This document shows, piece after piece, positions 11,030-23,160 of a stretch of 64,000 nucleotides of DNA; the stretch's first letter is position 1; each line of letters starts with the position of its first letter. Source of the stretch: Malania oleifera. Its lineage: Eukaryota; Streptophyta; Magnoliopsida; Santalales; Ximeniaceae. The stretch lies in contig NC_080428.1 of assembly GCF_029873635.1 (NCBI RefSeq), positions 69,957,101 to 70,021,100 of the forward strand, read 5' to 3'. The notes beneath the pieces are model-generated. The model was not told where the DNA came from. It did no database searches and saw only the letters and a program-made list of their open reading frames with translations. The translations under genes were made by a program, and so were the position numbers.

Positions 11030-12582
11030 ACATCCATCAAAGAAACACTTAACTAGTTTTTTCCAATTTATTATTATTTTAAAATAATATATTAAATAAT
11101 ATTCTATTCAAAAAAATTATCTTCAGAATGGTGCTCACGCTCGCCGGTTGTCACGCATCCGGACCAACTTATTTTTCAGGCAAATCTCACTGAATCAAGC
11201 AACAAGATTTGTTTGCCATGCGTCAACACTTGATTGGACTATCATTTAAATCTTGTTGTTTGGTTTGACATTTGTTTAAATCTCGCTGAACCGTGAGATT
11301 TACTGTGCATTCAATTTTTTTATTAATAACCTTAAGTATTCCATTTTCAAAAATATTTTCAATTGCAATTTGTAACATTTCAATTTTTTGTATTCTCCTT
11401 TTTTATTTATTTATTATAATAGTGATAAATTAAATTTTTGGAGCGAAAAAGCATTTATTAATTTAAATTTTGACATAGAATAAATTAAAATTTTTAATTT
11501 AATTAAAAATAATTATTATTGAAATTTGTTAATTAAAAATCTTAATAATTTTAATTTAAATTATATTTAAAACTAATAATAAAACTTATTTAAATACAAT
11601 CAAATGTCACTTATAATTTTCAAAACTTCTCCAATCCAACATTTATTATCAACACTTATTAAATTCAACACTTCTACATAAGCATTCCAAACGATTTTTT
11701 AGTTTATGTTATCTAAAGAGTTGCATTTAGATTGAAAAAGATATTTCAAATTTTAGTATACAATACTCTTGAGCTTGAAAGTAATTTTCGAATGAGGAGT
11801 TAGGGTAGTTGATGGAGGGAAAAATAAATCTACAGTGTTGTGTGCATTTAATTTAATTATAAAGAGTTATAAGGTTTTCTAGCTATAGATTTATTTTAAA
11901 TGATACTAATAATTTAGAAAAATTACTTAGACAATAATATTGTTTTAAAATATTTGTTTTGTACAATTTTCATAAAAATTAATGATTAAATATATCTTTA
12001 AAAAATAAAAAACAGTTTAAAATCAGCTCATATCAGTTGATTGGTCGAATTGCAACTTGTTTCCTGAATTTGATTGAATCTCGTATCTAAAATATAAAAA
12101 TTTGGATAATATCAAGAAAAAAATAGTGAATTGGCTTAATCAAAGGTCAACCAATTAATATAATTTTTTTTATCAAATTAACATTCATATTTATATACAG
12201 AAAAACTAAAATTAAATTTTATAATTTAAATTTCTAAAATATGAATTTTTAAATTTTAGTTTGTATTTTTTTTACACTATATATGTTTAATAGGTTACAT
12301 GAATTTAAAAATTTTGAACCATGTTCTATATATTTGTTTTATAATGTGCTTAGTCATTAAAGTTTTATGAAAATTCCATCTAATAAAAAATTGTATAGTA
12401 TTATAATTATTAGATTTTTATGATTTATTTGTATTTTTAAATTTTTCATATATATTTAAATATTTTGAAATAATAACATAATTATTCAATTGGATGACCC
12501 AAAGTGATTAAACCGCTAAATCATTCAATTTAATAATCAGTTAGATTTTCGATTTACTTATTCAATTTTTAAAACAGATCAG
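11030..12582. other. AT-rich intergenic stretch, no gene seen
   Basis: Very AT-rich, with many short A/T runs. No open frame of interest and no recognisable transposon ends were found. Confidence 0.6.
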
Positions 12583-13850
12583 TTTTCTCAATTTAATTTA
12601 CTAATATTGATATTATTTTAAAATATCATTTTATAAAGGATAATTTTTTTTCCACATATACTTCACAGTTGACTAATGGTCAACAAGCGAAAATTTTATT
12701 TTGTCAATAAATTTAAACTTCAGGAGGTTGTCTAATAGTTTTCAAAAATTCAAGGAATTTAAAAAATTCATGGGGTAATAGTGGATTTAATCCAACTTTA
12801 AACTACTAAATCCAGAGTGTGTACGAAAAAATAACAACAATATTATTATTTTAGTACAAACTGCTTCATTTCAGTCGTACTAGAATGACATCAGTTATTA
12901 GCTATACTTTGATAAAAAAAATAAAGATAAAAAATAAACACTCACCTTCTATCAGGTTTAGTAAAGAAAATAGGAACTTTCACTAAATTTTCAAATATAT
13001 CAAAAAATTTGACAAACAAAAAAGTGAAATTCCCTCGATGAAAACTTTATTTTAGCATTGTTGTACAATGTGGTTTGCTTTTTCTTTGTCTCTTCATATT
13101 CTACACTTGGCTATTGCATTAGTTCATGGTTGACTAACCTAATTCTTGTAGGGACTTTTATTCTCCTAATCCCATCCACAATTTTTAAAATATTATACTA
13201 ACAAATTTTCTTGATTTAATTTACTAAAATTGATGTTATTTTAAAATACCATTTTATAAAGATAAATTTATTTTTTTACATATACCTAACAGTTGATTAA
13301 CGGTCAACAAGTGGAAGGTTTATTTTGTAAATAGTTTTAAACTTCAGGGGATTGTCTAGTAGTTTTCAAAAATTCGAGGAGTTTAAAAAATTCATGTGGT
13401 ATTAATGGATTTAATCCAGCTTTAAACTATCAAATCCTAAAGTGTGTAAGAAAAAATAACAGTAGTGTCATTTTAGTACAAACTGCTTCATTTCAATTGT
13501 ATTAGAATGATGTCAGCCTATTAATTATACTTTGTCAAAAAACAAAAACAAAATACACAAACACTCACCTTTTATCAGGTTTAGAAAAAAAAAATACAAA
13601 CACACACACGAACCTTCACTAAATTTTCAAATATATCAAAAAAAATTCCAAAAATTTGACCAAAAAAAAAGTAAACTTCCCCTCAAAAATAAAGAATTTA
13701 TTTTAGCATTGCATGTTGTTCGTGTGATGTGGTTTGCTTCATCTTTGTCTCTTCCTACTCTACACTTGTCTTTTGCATTAGTTCAGTGGTTGACTAACCT
13801 AATTTTTGTAGTAACTTTTATTCTCCCAATTCCATCTACCATTTCTTCCT
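12583..13850. repeat. Two-copy tandem duplication, about 620-bp unit
   Basis: Unit 1 (about 12583-13199) and unit 2 (about 13200-13850) align end to end. Both carry AATTTAATTTACTAA near the start, then GGTCAACAAG, TTTTCAAAAATTC, GTACAAACTGCTTCATTTCA, CACTCACCTT, TCACTAAATTTTCAAATATA, GTGGTTTGCTT and TGGTTGACTAACCTAAT in the same order. By eye they differ at roughly one site in seven, so the duplication is old. No coding potential is shared between the copies. Confidence 0.85.
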
Positions 13851-14704
13851 CACTCTTATTACACTAGGTATCTTTGGAAACACCATAATACATGTTGTTA
13901 ATTTAATTTTGAATCTACAAGATCCCACCACTATCTATGCTCACTAATACAAACTTTGATTAAGAGCAACAATTGCTTCATTTGCTTAGCATTGCTACAT
14001 CTCGTCAATATGCTTAGGAATAGTCCTAGTGATAATTCATATAATTAGTCCTTTATATAGATGATGCCACTTTGCATGTGTGTTGTCATGTTAAAAAGAG
14101 TTGTTTCATGTGGTTTGGTGAATATTTTAGCACTTATTCATGGTTACTTTAGAAAATACATATGTTTTAGTTGAATTAATTCGCTTCACGGTGTTAAAAA
14201 GTAACTTTTAATTTTGTTAATGTAATTTAAAAAAAAAAAAATGGAATTGTGTAGAAAGTAAAGTATGTAGATTTGTGTGGAAAGTAGAGAGTGTAGAAAT
14301 ATGTAAAATTCTATGGAAGATGACGTGTGTAGAATAGTTGTCTAGAAGATGGAGATGGCATGCCCATATAAAGACATTTCTGCAATTCAATGGATGAGCA
14401 ATGAAAAGCATTAGCTCCCTTGCCTATATTTCCTTGCATCATTGCATACTCCATAATTTTATATATATTCATATATATAGATCCTCTGTAAGCAGTTTCC
14501 ATTATTTCCCATAGCAGTCAACAGGATAAACCAACAAATAAGAAATTCAAAGCCATCTTAATTCGATAGCACTCCTGGCTAGCTTTACCATTCATAAAAT
14601 TTGTTTATTAATTCCATAACTATACTTTCAGGGCACAAATTAATCATTCCTCGTCACATTGGAAGGCCTAAGAGTCCCCATATATATAGAACGTATCAAT
14701 ATCA

Positions 14705-14741
<37 letters not shown>

Positions 14742-15188
14742 ATTTTGAAAAAACAGGGAAAGTGACATTAATCAATTGACAAATGAAAGAAGAAATTCAA
14801 TACAAAATTTATTTTTTTTTTGTTTTTTTATCAACATTTTTGTGAATCGATCACTCCTCCCGATTGCCTGCATGCCCACTCCCCATCGTTGCTTTCCTCT
14901 CTTTGCTTCACCAACACCACTGGTCACAAATCCAAATAACCCAAAGAAAAGAGAAAAGAAGATAATGGCAACAACAAACAACAACTTGCAATAGCAGTAG
15001 TAGCACCAGCAGCAGCAATATTAACATTAATTTGATCCATTAATGGTACTCCTCCTTCCTTTCCCCTCCACCCAACATTGAACATCCTTGCATGGCCATA
15101 ACTAGATCGAATGTTACAGAGGCCAGCCAGCTTCATTTGGTGCATCTCTATGAAAATGAAAAACAAACAACGTGCCTCACGAATGCAC
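13851..15188. other. Intergenic, 3' side of the pectate lyase gene
   Basis: AT-rich sequence with an (AT)n microsatellite at about 14709-14737. The bases nearest 15188 should include the pectate lyase 3' UTR; its polyadenylation site cannot be placed with confidence. No other gene seen. Confidence 0.55.
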
Positions 15189-17038
15189 TTAGCAAGCCTG
15201 CTTGTACCTGCAGTTAAGTGCACCCGAGAAGCGAGTGAGCCTAGTCACGAATGTCCCCTTCTTGGCGCTTATCATGTCGAGCCTCGAAAAGGGCTTCTTC
15301 TTCAACGGCGCTCCCGATTGAACGAAGAATGCCCCGTTCATCATAAGATCTCCCTCGGATCTCCATGTCCAATTCTTCCACACGTCCTCGGTTGCGTAGT
15401 CCCTCTTTGTCACCTTCATGCACGTACGTACCCACACAAATTAAATTAAATGATGCCCAAATTCAATTATTATTATTATTTTTTAAGAAGTTATGAAATA
15501 CTTTTCGATATTGCATTTAGTGCGTACTAACGTACCTCCTTAGCAGCATCGTTGGGAGGAGCAATGAATCGGTTGCCCTGGCTGATGATGGTAGGGTGCT
15601 GGCTGCCACCAATGGCGTACATGAGCCAGTGGGTGTAGTCATTGTTCACCACATGGAAGAAACCCCATCGGCACCTCGGCATCCTCTGAACAAGTCCCCT
15701 TCCGAAATGGTTGAACGCGACGGTAATTTGCATTACCGCATCTTTTTCGTTCTTATCACTTGCTCCAAACAACATAGCCTGCACATCACCATAAACATTA
15801 ACCACTTTAACCCAAGAATTTAAATCTTTTTCCTCCCCTAAAACCAAAACTTTATCATCGTTATATAATAATCTACGTACCTCATTGTGGTTGGTGAAGT
15901 GGCAGTTGGAGATGGTGATGGCGGTGGACCCCTCGATGGCGTCAATCAGACCGTCCTTGCAGTTAGACATGGACACGTGGTCGATCCAGACGTTGGTGGA
16001 GCCGTACATGGAGATACCGTCGCCGTCGCTCTGGGTTCTCAGGCCGACGTGATTAAGAGAGTCCCTGATGGTGCCGCCGGAGCCGGCCACGATGTCGTGG
16101 ACGTGGAGGCCGTGGATGATGACGTTCTTGACAAACTGGATGGTGATGCCGGCACCGAAGGCGATGTGGACGTCGTGGCCGCGGCCGTCGATGGTCTTGT
16201 CGCCGGTCATGATGAGCTCCTGAGACAGCCTAATCACCATACTGCGAGAGAAGATGATCCATAACGGTTGGGTCTGGATGACAGCGTGGCGGAGGGTTCC
16301 GGGCTTGGGGTTCACCATATCGTCGTCGGAGCCGTCTGTCACGACGTAGTACTTGCCGTACTTTCCGCCGACGGTTTTCCGGCCGAAGCCCAAGGCGCAG
16401 TCGGCGAGCCTCTTCCGGTTAGTGCCCCAGTTGGCGCGGCACCTCCAGCAGCGGTCGATGGGGTTCGTTGCCAGGCATGGGCCGCTGTATTTTTTCAAGT
16501 TCCTCCTCGTACTGTTTGTCCCCGTCAATACCCTGCATTTAAAACAAAGTTTCATTAATACATCAACTTTTTCTTTTGTAATATTTTGTTACTTAGTTTT
16601 ATTTTTATTTTTTTTATTATAACTTGGGATTGACCAGAATAAACTCTCAAGGGATTGAGAATTGAACCTGTGACCTCAGGATCACCAAAGTCACAATTCG
16701 CTCTTACCATTTCAGTCAATCTGACTGAACTACTTTTATGACTTAGTTTCCAAAGTTTCGAAAATTATTGGAATACAATTTTTGAAAAATTGATTATTTT
16801 TTATTCCATAACAAAAGTTTCTAAACCTAATTCATTATTTTCAAACTCGGTGTCTGTTAATTTAAATACAATTTTTATTCTATGTGAATTAATGGTAAAT
16901 GTATAACTGCACTAATTAGTCCATCAGCCATAAGGGTGCATAAAATTCAAGTTAATTAATCCTATCATTTATTGCTTGAACATTTTGAATATGTACTAAA
17001 AATAGGTATAAAGATGGCATATATTACAACACACACAC

Positions 17039-17071
<33 letters not shown>

Positions 17072-17281
17072 TGGGGGGAGCACTCACTTGTCGACGTGCG
17101 AGTTGAGGCGTTGGGTGACTGCCTCGGGATCAGGATGATAGGCATCGAGGGCAGCTTGGCGGGCTTCCTCGGCCCGCTTCTGCCAGTACTCATCGAAATC
17201 TCCGATATGGGATTTGACTAGGGCGGCGAAGGACAAGAAGAGGACGAAGAGGAGGGAGGACGTGGGATTGATTCTTGCCAT
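15189..17281 (-). CDS. Pectate lyase (polysaccharide lyase family 1), secreted
   Basis: Four exons on the minus strand: 17088-17281, 15881-16532, 15536-15778, 15189-15413. They total 1,314 bases (437 residues plus stop), normal for plant family members. The protein cleaves de-esterified homogalacturonan in the cell wall by beta-elimination. Exon 1 gives a hydrophobic signal peptide ([17 protein letters not shown]) and the pectate-lyase N-terminal helix ([19 protein letters not shown]). The core shows [20 protein letters not shown] (233-239), WIDH (247-250), DGLIDA (258-263) and RMPRCR (314-319), covering the calcium ligands and the invariant arginine. The start at 17281 is preferred over an upstream in-frame ATG at 17326 because the signal peptide begins cleanly there. 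All splice sites are GT-AG. Intron 2 (15779-15880) is 102 bp and stop-free. The gene looks intact. Confidence 0.95.
17039..17069. repeat. (AT)n microsatellite in pectate lyase intron 1
   Basis: About 15 uninterrupted AT units lie only 18 bases inside the 5' splice site of intron 1 (donor at 17086-17087). Confidence 0.95.
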
Positions 17282-19085
17282 GTTGTTTGTGTGTGATAGG
17301 TTGGTGGCGTGAACACATACACACACACAAACAAAGAAGGTTCGTGCCCGGCCAAGCCGATGGGTCGATGTCTAACCCACAAGCGAATCACGGGTAAACA
17401 AGGTGTGATTCGCTTGGCCTGCTTGGGGGGGTTCCCAGGTGATGCAAGGAGACTTGTATAAATACAGATTGCAGAGAGTCTAAAGGTGGAAGCTGAGAGT
17501 TGTAAGGCGAGAAGGGTGGGGAGCCTCTTACCATGCAATGGTCAGCGATCAAAGCTGCCTCTTCAAACTTTTTCTATATTTGTCTCTTTCAATGTGAGTT
17601 TTGCGTCGTGGAAAATTAAACCAAGGTGGGGTGCATGCATGCATGTGACCAAATTCAGGGTCAGGTTTGTGTTATCTCCTAATTTTGTTCTTCTCTTTTG
17701 TGTGGTTTGTGGGATTCTTTACTTTCTTGCCCAAGAAATAACTGGCGGTCAAAAATTATCCACTCAAAATAAGGATGGAAGTAAATATTTGGACTCGCCT
17801 AGTTTTGCAGAGTAACTCGCCAAAAATAATTTGGCCGGAACCAGTAAACATAAGATTTGTAATGCGTCAATTTGATTGTGTAATAATAGTAAGTATTTTT
17901 CATACAAGAAAAATCAATTTTGACGCATATTTTGTGTGAGACAACATGTTATTTCAATTTATATGTAATTTTTCATGGTACCTCATTTCAAAGAAATTAT
18001 ATAAAAATATTTTCCTTCTTTTATTAGTATGTCTGTATTTTAAATATTAAAATATATGATAAACTTGTTCTACATTCTTTGATCTTATTTCATGCATAAC
18101 TTTCAACTCATAATTAATTATCTATGGAATTCAAACTTTTGCACAACCACTCAAAGTTTAAAATCTTCCCGGTTTCATGCCCATTGATAGATACTATTTT
18201 TGTTTGTTTCTAACTCATAATTAAAACTTATAGTCAAATTTTATGGCAATCACTCAAAATGTCGATGCATGTTTTTGTTGATACAAGGGAAAGTATTGTA
18301 ATCGGCAGTCCATTCGTGGGTAGTTGGAACTTGAAGCAGGAGTCGAGTGTGTATACATTTCTTTGCTTTTTGATATTAATGAACCTAAGTCCTGCGTACG
18401 CTAATCCATGTGATGTTATAGAATAAAGATAAAGAAAATATTTAGTGCAGTCAGACACAGCACATGAGAAGGGGTTGTCCTTCGTCCCGAACTATGCGGG
18501 AGTGGGAGAGAGGCCAAGCGAAGGGAGGAGGGGCAACTGGGCACATGGCGTGATGAGCTGAGCTCCCACGGTGAATATTTCACAGCAGCATTTGATTAGG
18601 TTTGAAAGTTGGAGGATCATAGAAAACTTGATTTTAGCAAATCCCCAAGATGTCTGTGGAACCCCAAATCAAGGGATCAAATAAAGTTTGATTACAATCG
18701 TTAATTTGATCGAACTGACGAGAAATTAATAAAAGATGCAAGGTCATGAATGATCCAACTACTCACCTCATGGATAATCAATCCTAAGCCCTAAGCCTAC
18801 CTAAGAGTCCTCTTGGCAGGTACTCCCTCCAATAAAATCATTCAAATAATAAATTCGTTTAGAGCGATTTCATTAGACGTCTCCCAGAACAAGAATGCTA
18901 TACTGATCCTCCCACATGACCTAAATTGTTTTCCTAGTGCAAGGGCATGTTCCTACAAGTGAAATAAAAGTTAATAATCTATTTTCATTTATGTTCCTTT
19001 ACCAATTACAATTAAAAATGATGTGACAAATTTGATTTTATTATATTTTTATGCACTAAATGCACACTTAATGACATTTTTGGTA
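17282..19085. other. Pectate lyase upstream region and spacer, no further gene
   Basis: The 5' flank of the pectate lyase gene, moderately GC-rich to about 17560. A TATTTATA-type element on the minus strand near 17456-17463 could be its TATA box, but the same bases read equally well as TATAAATA on the plus strand, so the direction is not decided. From 17.8 to 19.1 kb the DNA is AT-rich without recognisable content. Confidence 0.45.
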
Positions 19086-20817
19086 TGTGATTACGCGCTT
19101 AAATTGCGTAATTAGGTGCTTTAATTCATGCATTGGGAATCTTATTTTGTATTTAAATGCCTAATTACTCTCAATATTTTAACATTATGTTCAATTTATA
19201 ATATTTGAGTTTTATTAAGTAATTCATGAAATTTTGGTATTTTTTCTTGTAGGGCAACTATTGGAAGCCAAAAACCAATGACACTTTTTAATCTGTGTAT
19301 CGAAATCAGATGTGAAGTTAGCATACGCCGTTTTATGGATTATTTCGACAATTCTTCGTAATCTTGGCATAATTTTCTCATCCGAACTCCGATCGAGACA
19401 ATTCAAAATTCTGGAAAAAGCTGAAAAAGAGCTCTACATCTTTTGTGTTTTAAGCTTTGAGAGTTACGAGCTATAAGAGGGTCGAAAGTGGGCTTGAAAG
19501 AGGAGGGCAGTTCGTGTACCTTTGAAAAAATAAATAAATAAAATAAAAAAATAAAAAAATGAGATGTGACCCGGCCACGCAGCCGGGTCATCTCATATGG
19601 GTCAGGCACTGGGTACAAAGAAAGGAAAGACAAAAGAATGGAAAGACAAAAGAAAGGAAAGAAAAGCAAAGAAAGAAAAGTCAAAAGGAAAGGAAGGAAT
19701 GAAAAAGTAAAAGAAGGGGGTTTCCTTGGGGGAGAGCAGGGCGCAAGAAGAGAAAGAGGGGGGCAGCGTCGCTGGGCTGGAGAGAGGCCGCACCATAGGA
19801 GAAAAAAAAAAAAAGATTTTTCTTGGGGAGACACACAAGGGAGGCCAAACCACAGAAAATTTCTTGGAAAAATTATTTTTTGGGAGCTTTCTTGTGGTTT
19901 TCTTTTGGGGGTGCTGCGAAGATACACACACAGCCAGCAAAGGAGAGTTGGAAGCACGCAAAAATAATATCTTTTCAGAATCGGAAGGCAGTGAACAACG
20001 GCGGTATTCGGGGTGTTCGTGACGCGTGACGGCGGTGCGGTGAGTGTTGATCTTTTCCGTACGCTCCAAATCGAAGAAAATATGGTGAAATCTGTTATGT
20101 TGGATTTAATTTTCGGAACGAACTAAATTTTTGAATTTTAGGAAAGCGATGTAGTCAGTTTCGAACTATGCTTGCTCTTTGATGCTAATCTGAAGTAGTT
20201 TTCATTAATGTTTGTTTGAATTATTCTGTGCCTAATGCTTTTAATTAACTGGCCATTAATTAAATGATTTTAGTCTTATGATTTGCTACCGAAATGGGGG
20301 ATTATAGAATAGATCTTAGATAATTCAGCGTTGGTAAATATAGAGATCGAAAGACTTGTATGAACCTACGTAGCATTAAAAATCGAGGGTCTTATTGCGT
20401 TCTTGCGTTATTAATTTGCATACTCTTATGTTAAATAATAAACAAGAATAGGTTTTGATTAACTATCGAAAGAAGTTTTTGGAAAAATTGGCGATTTGCT
20501 AACAAACAGAGAAAACGAAGTTGAATTAGCTAAATGAGTAAAGCATAGTGAGAAATTAGGTGAAATCAGTTTCCTAGAAGTTTTCACCATCATCAATTTG
20601 ACACGCGGTATCCAGTTTTAAATTCTCCTGAATAGTTTATTTAAAGTAACTTTGTTTAAATTTCGCAGTCTAAAATTATTAATTTTTCTAAATAAAATCA
20701 AGGTTAGTAAAATTTCGGTACTTGGTAAAATTAATACATCAATCCCTGAGGACGATACTCTACACATCATTATATTATAAAACTACGACACTGTGCACTT
20801 ACAGTTTGCACCGGTCA
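19086..20817 (+). repeat. Left LTR of the gypsy element
   Basis: Begins TGTGATTACGCGCTTAAATT and ends CACCGGTCA. It is nearly identical to 25293-27027. It contains an unusual purine-rich segment (AAAGAAAGGAAAG-type, about 19617-19720), also present in the other LTR. Confidence 0.92.
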
Positions 20818-20823
20818 AGTTTT

Positions 20824-20841
20824 TGGCGCCGTTACCGGGGA
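20824..20841 (+). other. Primer-binding site, tRNA-Asp type
   Basis: TGGCGCCGTTACCGGGGA lies 6 bases after the left LTR. It complements the 3' end of plant tRNA-Asp with one difference, as is usual for Athila-group gypsy elements. Confidence 0.85.
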
Positions 20842-20999
20842 TTGAGTTTATCTTATTTTTGCCAATATCGATACAAGGTAATCTTGATTTTAATTTAGAA
20901 TTCTCTTTTTATATTTTTATTTATTTATTTTCTTTATTTTATTTTATTTTATTATTATTTTTTTTTGTATTTCTAGTGTTTTTTTTTTTTTATGTTGGA

Positions 21000-22600
21000 T
21001 GCGCAGGACTAGAACACGTGACATTATTCCTTTTGATCCGGAGATTGAAAGAACGCTCAGAGCACTAAGGAAAAAGAGGGTATTAGCTATGGAGAACGGA
21101 CAAGATAATGTGCAGCCACACGCCTTAAAGGATTATGTGGGACCAGTTGTGAATGACAATTATTCGGGTATCAGACGCCAGCCCATTAATGCCAACAATT
21201 TTGAGCTCAAAGCCGCATTAATCAGCATGGTGCAGCAGGCCCAATTCAGTGGATCGCCACTTGATGATCCCAATATCCATCTGGCGATGTTTTTGGAGAT
21301 TTGTGATACTGTGAAGATCAATGATGTTACTGAAGACACCATTAGACTAAGATTATTCCCTTTCTCTTTGAGGGACAAAGTAAGAGGTTGGCTACAGTCG
21401 CTACAACTTGGGAGTATTACTAGTTGGCAGGACATGGCAGAAAAATTTCTAGCTAAATTCTTTCCACCTGCAAAAACAGCTCAACTCAGGAGTGAGATTG
21501 TTCAATTCAAGCAACATGATTTTGAATCACTCTATGAAGCATGGGAAAGGTATAAAGATTTGATTCGACGCTGCCCACAACATGGATTGCCGGATTGGTT
21601 GCAAATTCAGATGTTCTATAATGGGTTAAATGGGCAAACGCGGACTTTAGTTGATGCTGCATCTGGGGGAACTTTGATGTCAAAGACACCTGAGGGTGCC
21701 ACTGCTCTTTTGGAAGAAATGGCGTCAAATAACTATCAATGGCCAACTGAAAGAACTATGGCTAAGAAAGTTGCTGGAATTCATGAATGGAGCCGTTTGC
21801 TGCACTTTCAACTCAAGTTGCTTCTCTGTCTCATCAGATTTCATCTTTGACAACCCAGAGGATACCACAAGGTGCAGAATATGTGGCAGCTACAAGTAGG
21901 AAAGATCCGAGCATTGGAGCGAGTCAAGAACAGGTTCAATACATCAATAATCAGAACTACAATTATCGTGGTGATCCTTTGCCACAATATTACCATCCAG
22001 GGCTTCGAAATCATGAGAATTTGTCTTATGGAAATACAAGGAATGTGCTGCAACCTCCTGCAGGATTTGAGAGTCATCAAGGTGAGAAGAAGATGTCACT
22101 TGAGGATGCCATGATATCTTTTGTTGAGAAGACAAAAGCAAGGTTTAAAAAGACAGATGCACGGCTAGACAACATTGAGACTCATTGCAACAATATGGGA
22201 GCCACTATGAAGAACCTTGAAATGCAAATTGGACAATTGGCCACGACTATAAATACCCAACAGAGAGGAACTTTTCCTAACAACACAGAAGTGAATCCTA
22301 AGGAACAATGCAATGTCATCACACTTAGGAGTGGAAGAGAAATTGATAAATCACCAGCAAAGGAAACCATGTCCACACCTACACCTGAAAAGAATGGCCG
22401 AAGCAAGAATAAAGGGGAAGAAGAGGAGATTGTGGATGATACACCAAGAGAGATGGACATGCTTCCAGCAATTTCATTTCCTGACAATCCTCCTATTCTC
22501 TCTACTCCACTTCCTTATCCTCAACGCTTTCAAAAGCAAAAATTAGATAAGCAATTTTCTAAATTTTTGGATATTTTTAAGAAAATTCACATAAATATTC
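21000..22600 (+). mobile_element. gag-like region of the gypsy element (fossil)
   Basis: The translation contains the retrotransposon-gag core LRLFPFSLRDKVRGWLQSL followed by WQDMAEKFLAKFFP and YEAWERYKDLIRRCP. The downstream part is Gln/Asn-rich and includes a helix-forming MKNLEMQIGQLATTI block, all typical of Athila-type Gag. The reading frame is broken, so this is a fossil part and not an expressed host gene. Confidence 0.88.
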
Positions 22601-22739
22601 CTTTTGCAGATGTCTTGTAACAAATGCCAAACTATGTCAAATTCTTGAAGGAGATCATTTCAAAGAAAAGAAGGTTGGAGGAGTTCAAAACAATGAAGCT
22701 TACCGAGGAGTGTAGTGCTATTCTTCAAAAGAAATTGCC

Positions 22740-23160
22740 TCAAAAATTAAAAGATCCAGGAAGTTTTACTTTGCCTTACACTATTGGAAATTTATTTTTT
22801 GATAAAGTTTTATGTGATCTTGGTGCTAGTATTAATCTTATGCCACTTTTGGTTTGCAAGAAATTGGGACTTGGAGAGATGAAACAAACAACCATTTCGT
22901 TGCAACTAGCAGACCGATCCATCAAGTATCCACGTGGAATCATAGAAGATGTATTAGTAAAAGTGGATAAATTTATTTTTCCTGCTGATTTTGTGGTGTT
23001 AGATATGGAGGAAGACCAAGAAGTCCCGCTAATTCTTGGCCGACCTTTCTTGGCCACTGGAAGGGCTTTCATTGATATTCAAAAGGGTGAGTTAACATTG
23101 AGAGTGGATAAGGAAGAGGTTATGTTCAACATCTACCAAGACATGAGATTCCCAGAAGAT
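22740..23160 (+). mobile_element. Retropepsin-like protease domain of the gypsy element (fossil)
   Basis: CDLGASINLMPL is the catalytic block (DLGAS in place of the usual D[ST]GA; DLGAS is common in Athila proteases). It is followed by LILGRPFLATGRAFIDIQ, the conserved flap/terminal part of plant gypsy aspartic proteases. Confidence 0.88.

Noticed and set aside
15887-16264. 125-codon plus-strand frame (and a 96-codon one at 16268-16558) rich in Val, Gly and Asp
   Set aside because: Exactly antisense to pectate lyase exon 2; it is a by-product of the GC-rich codon usage of that exon.
19602-20069. 155-codon minus-strand open frame, repeated at 25802-26278
   Set aside because: It lies inside the two LTRs and recurs only because the LTRs are duplicates. 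The translation is low-complexity Phe/Ser/Pro from a purine-rich strand.
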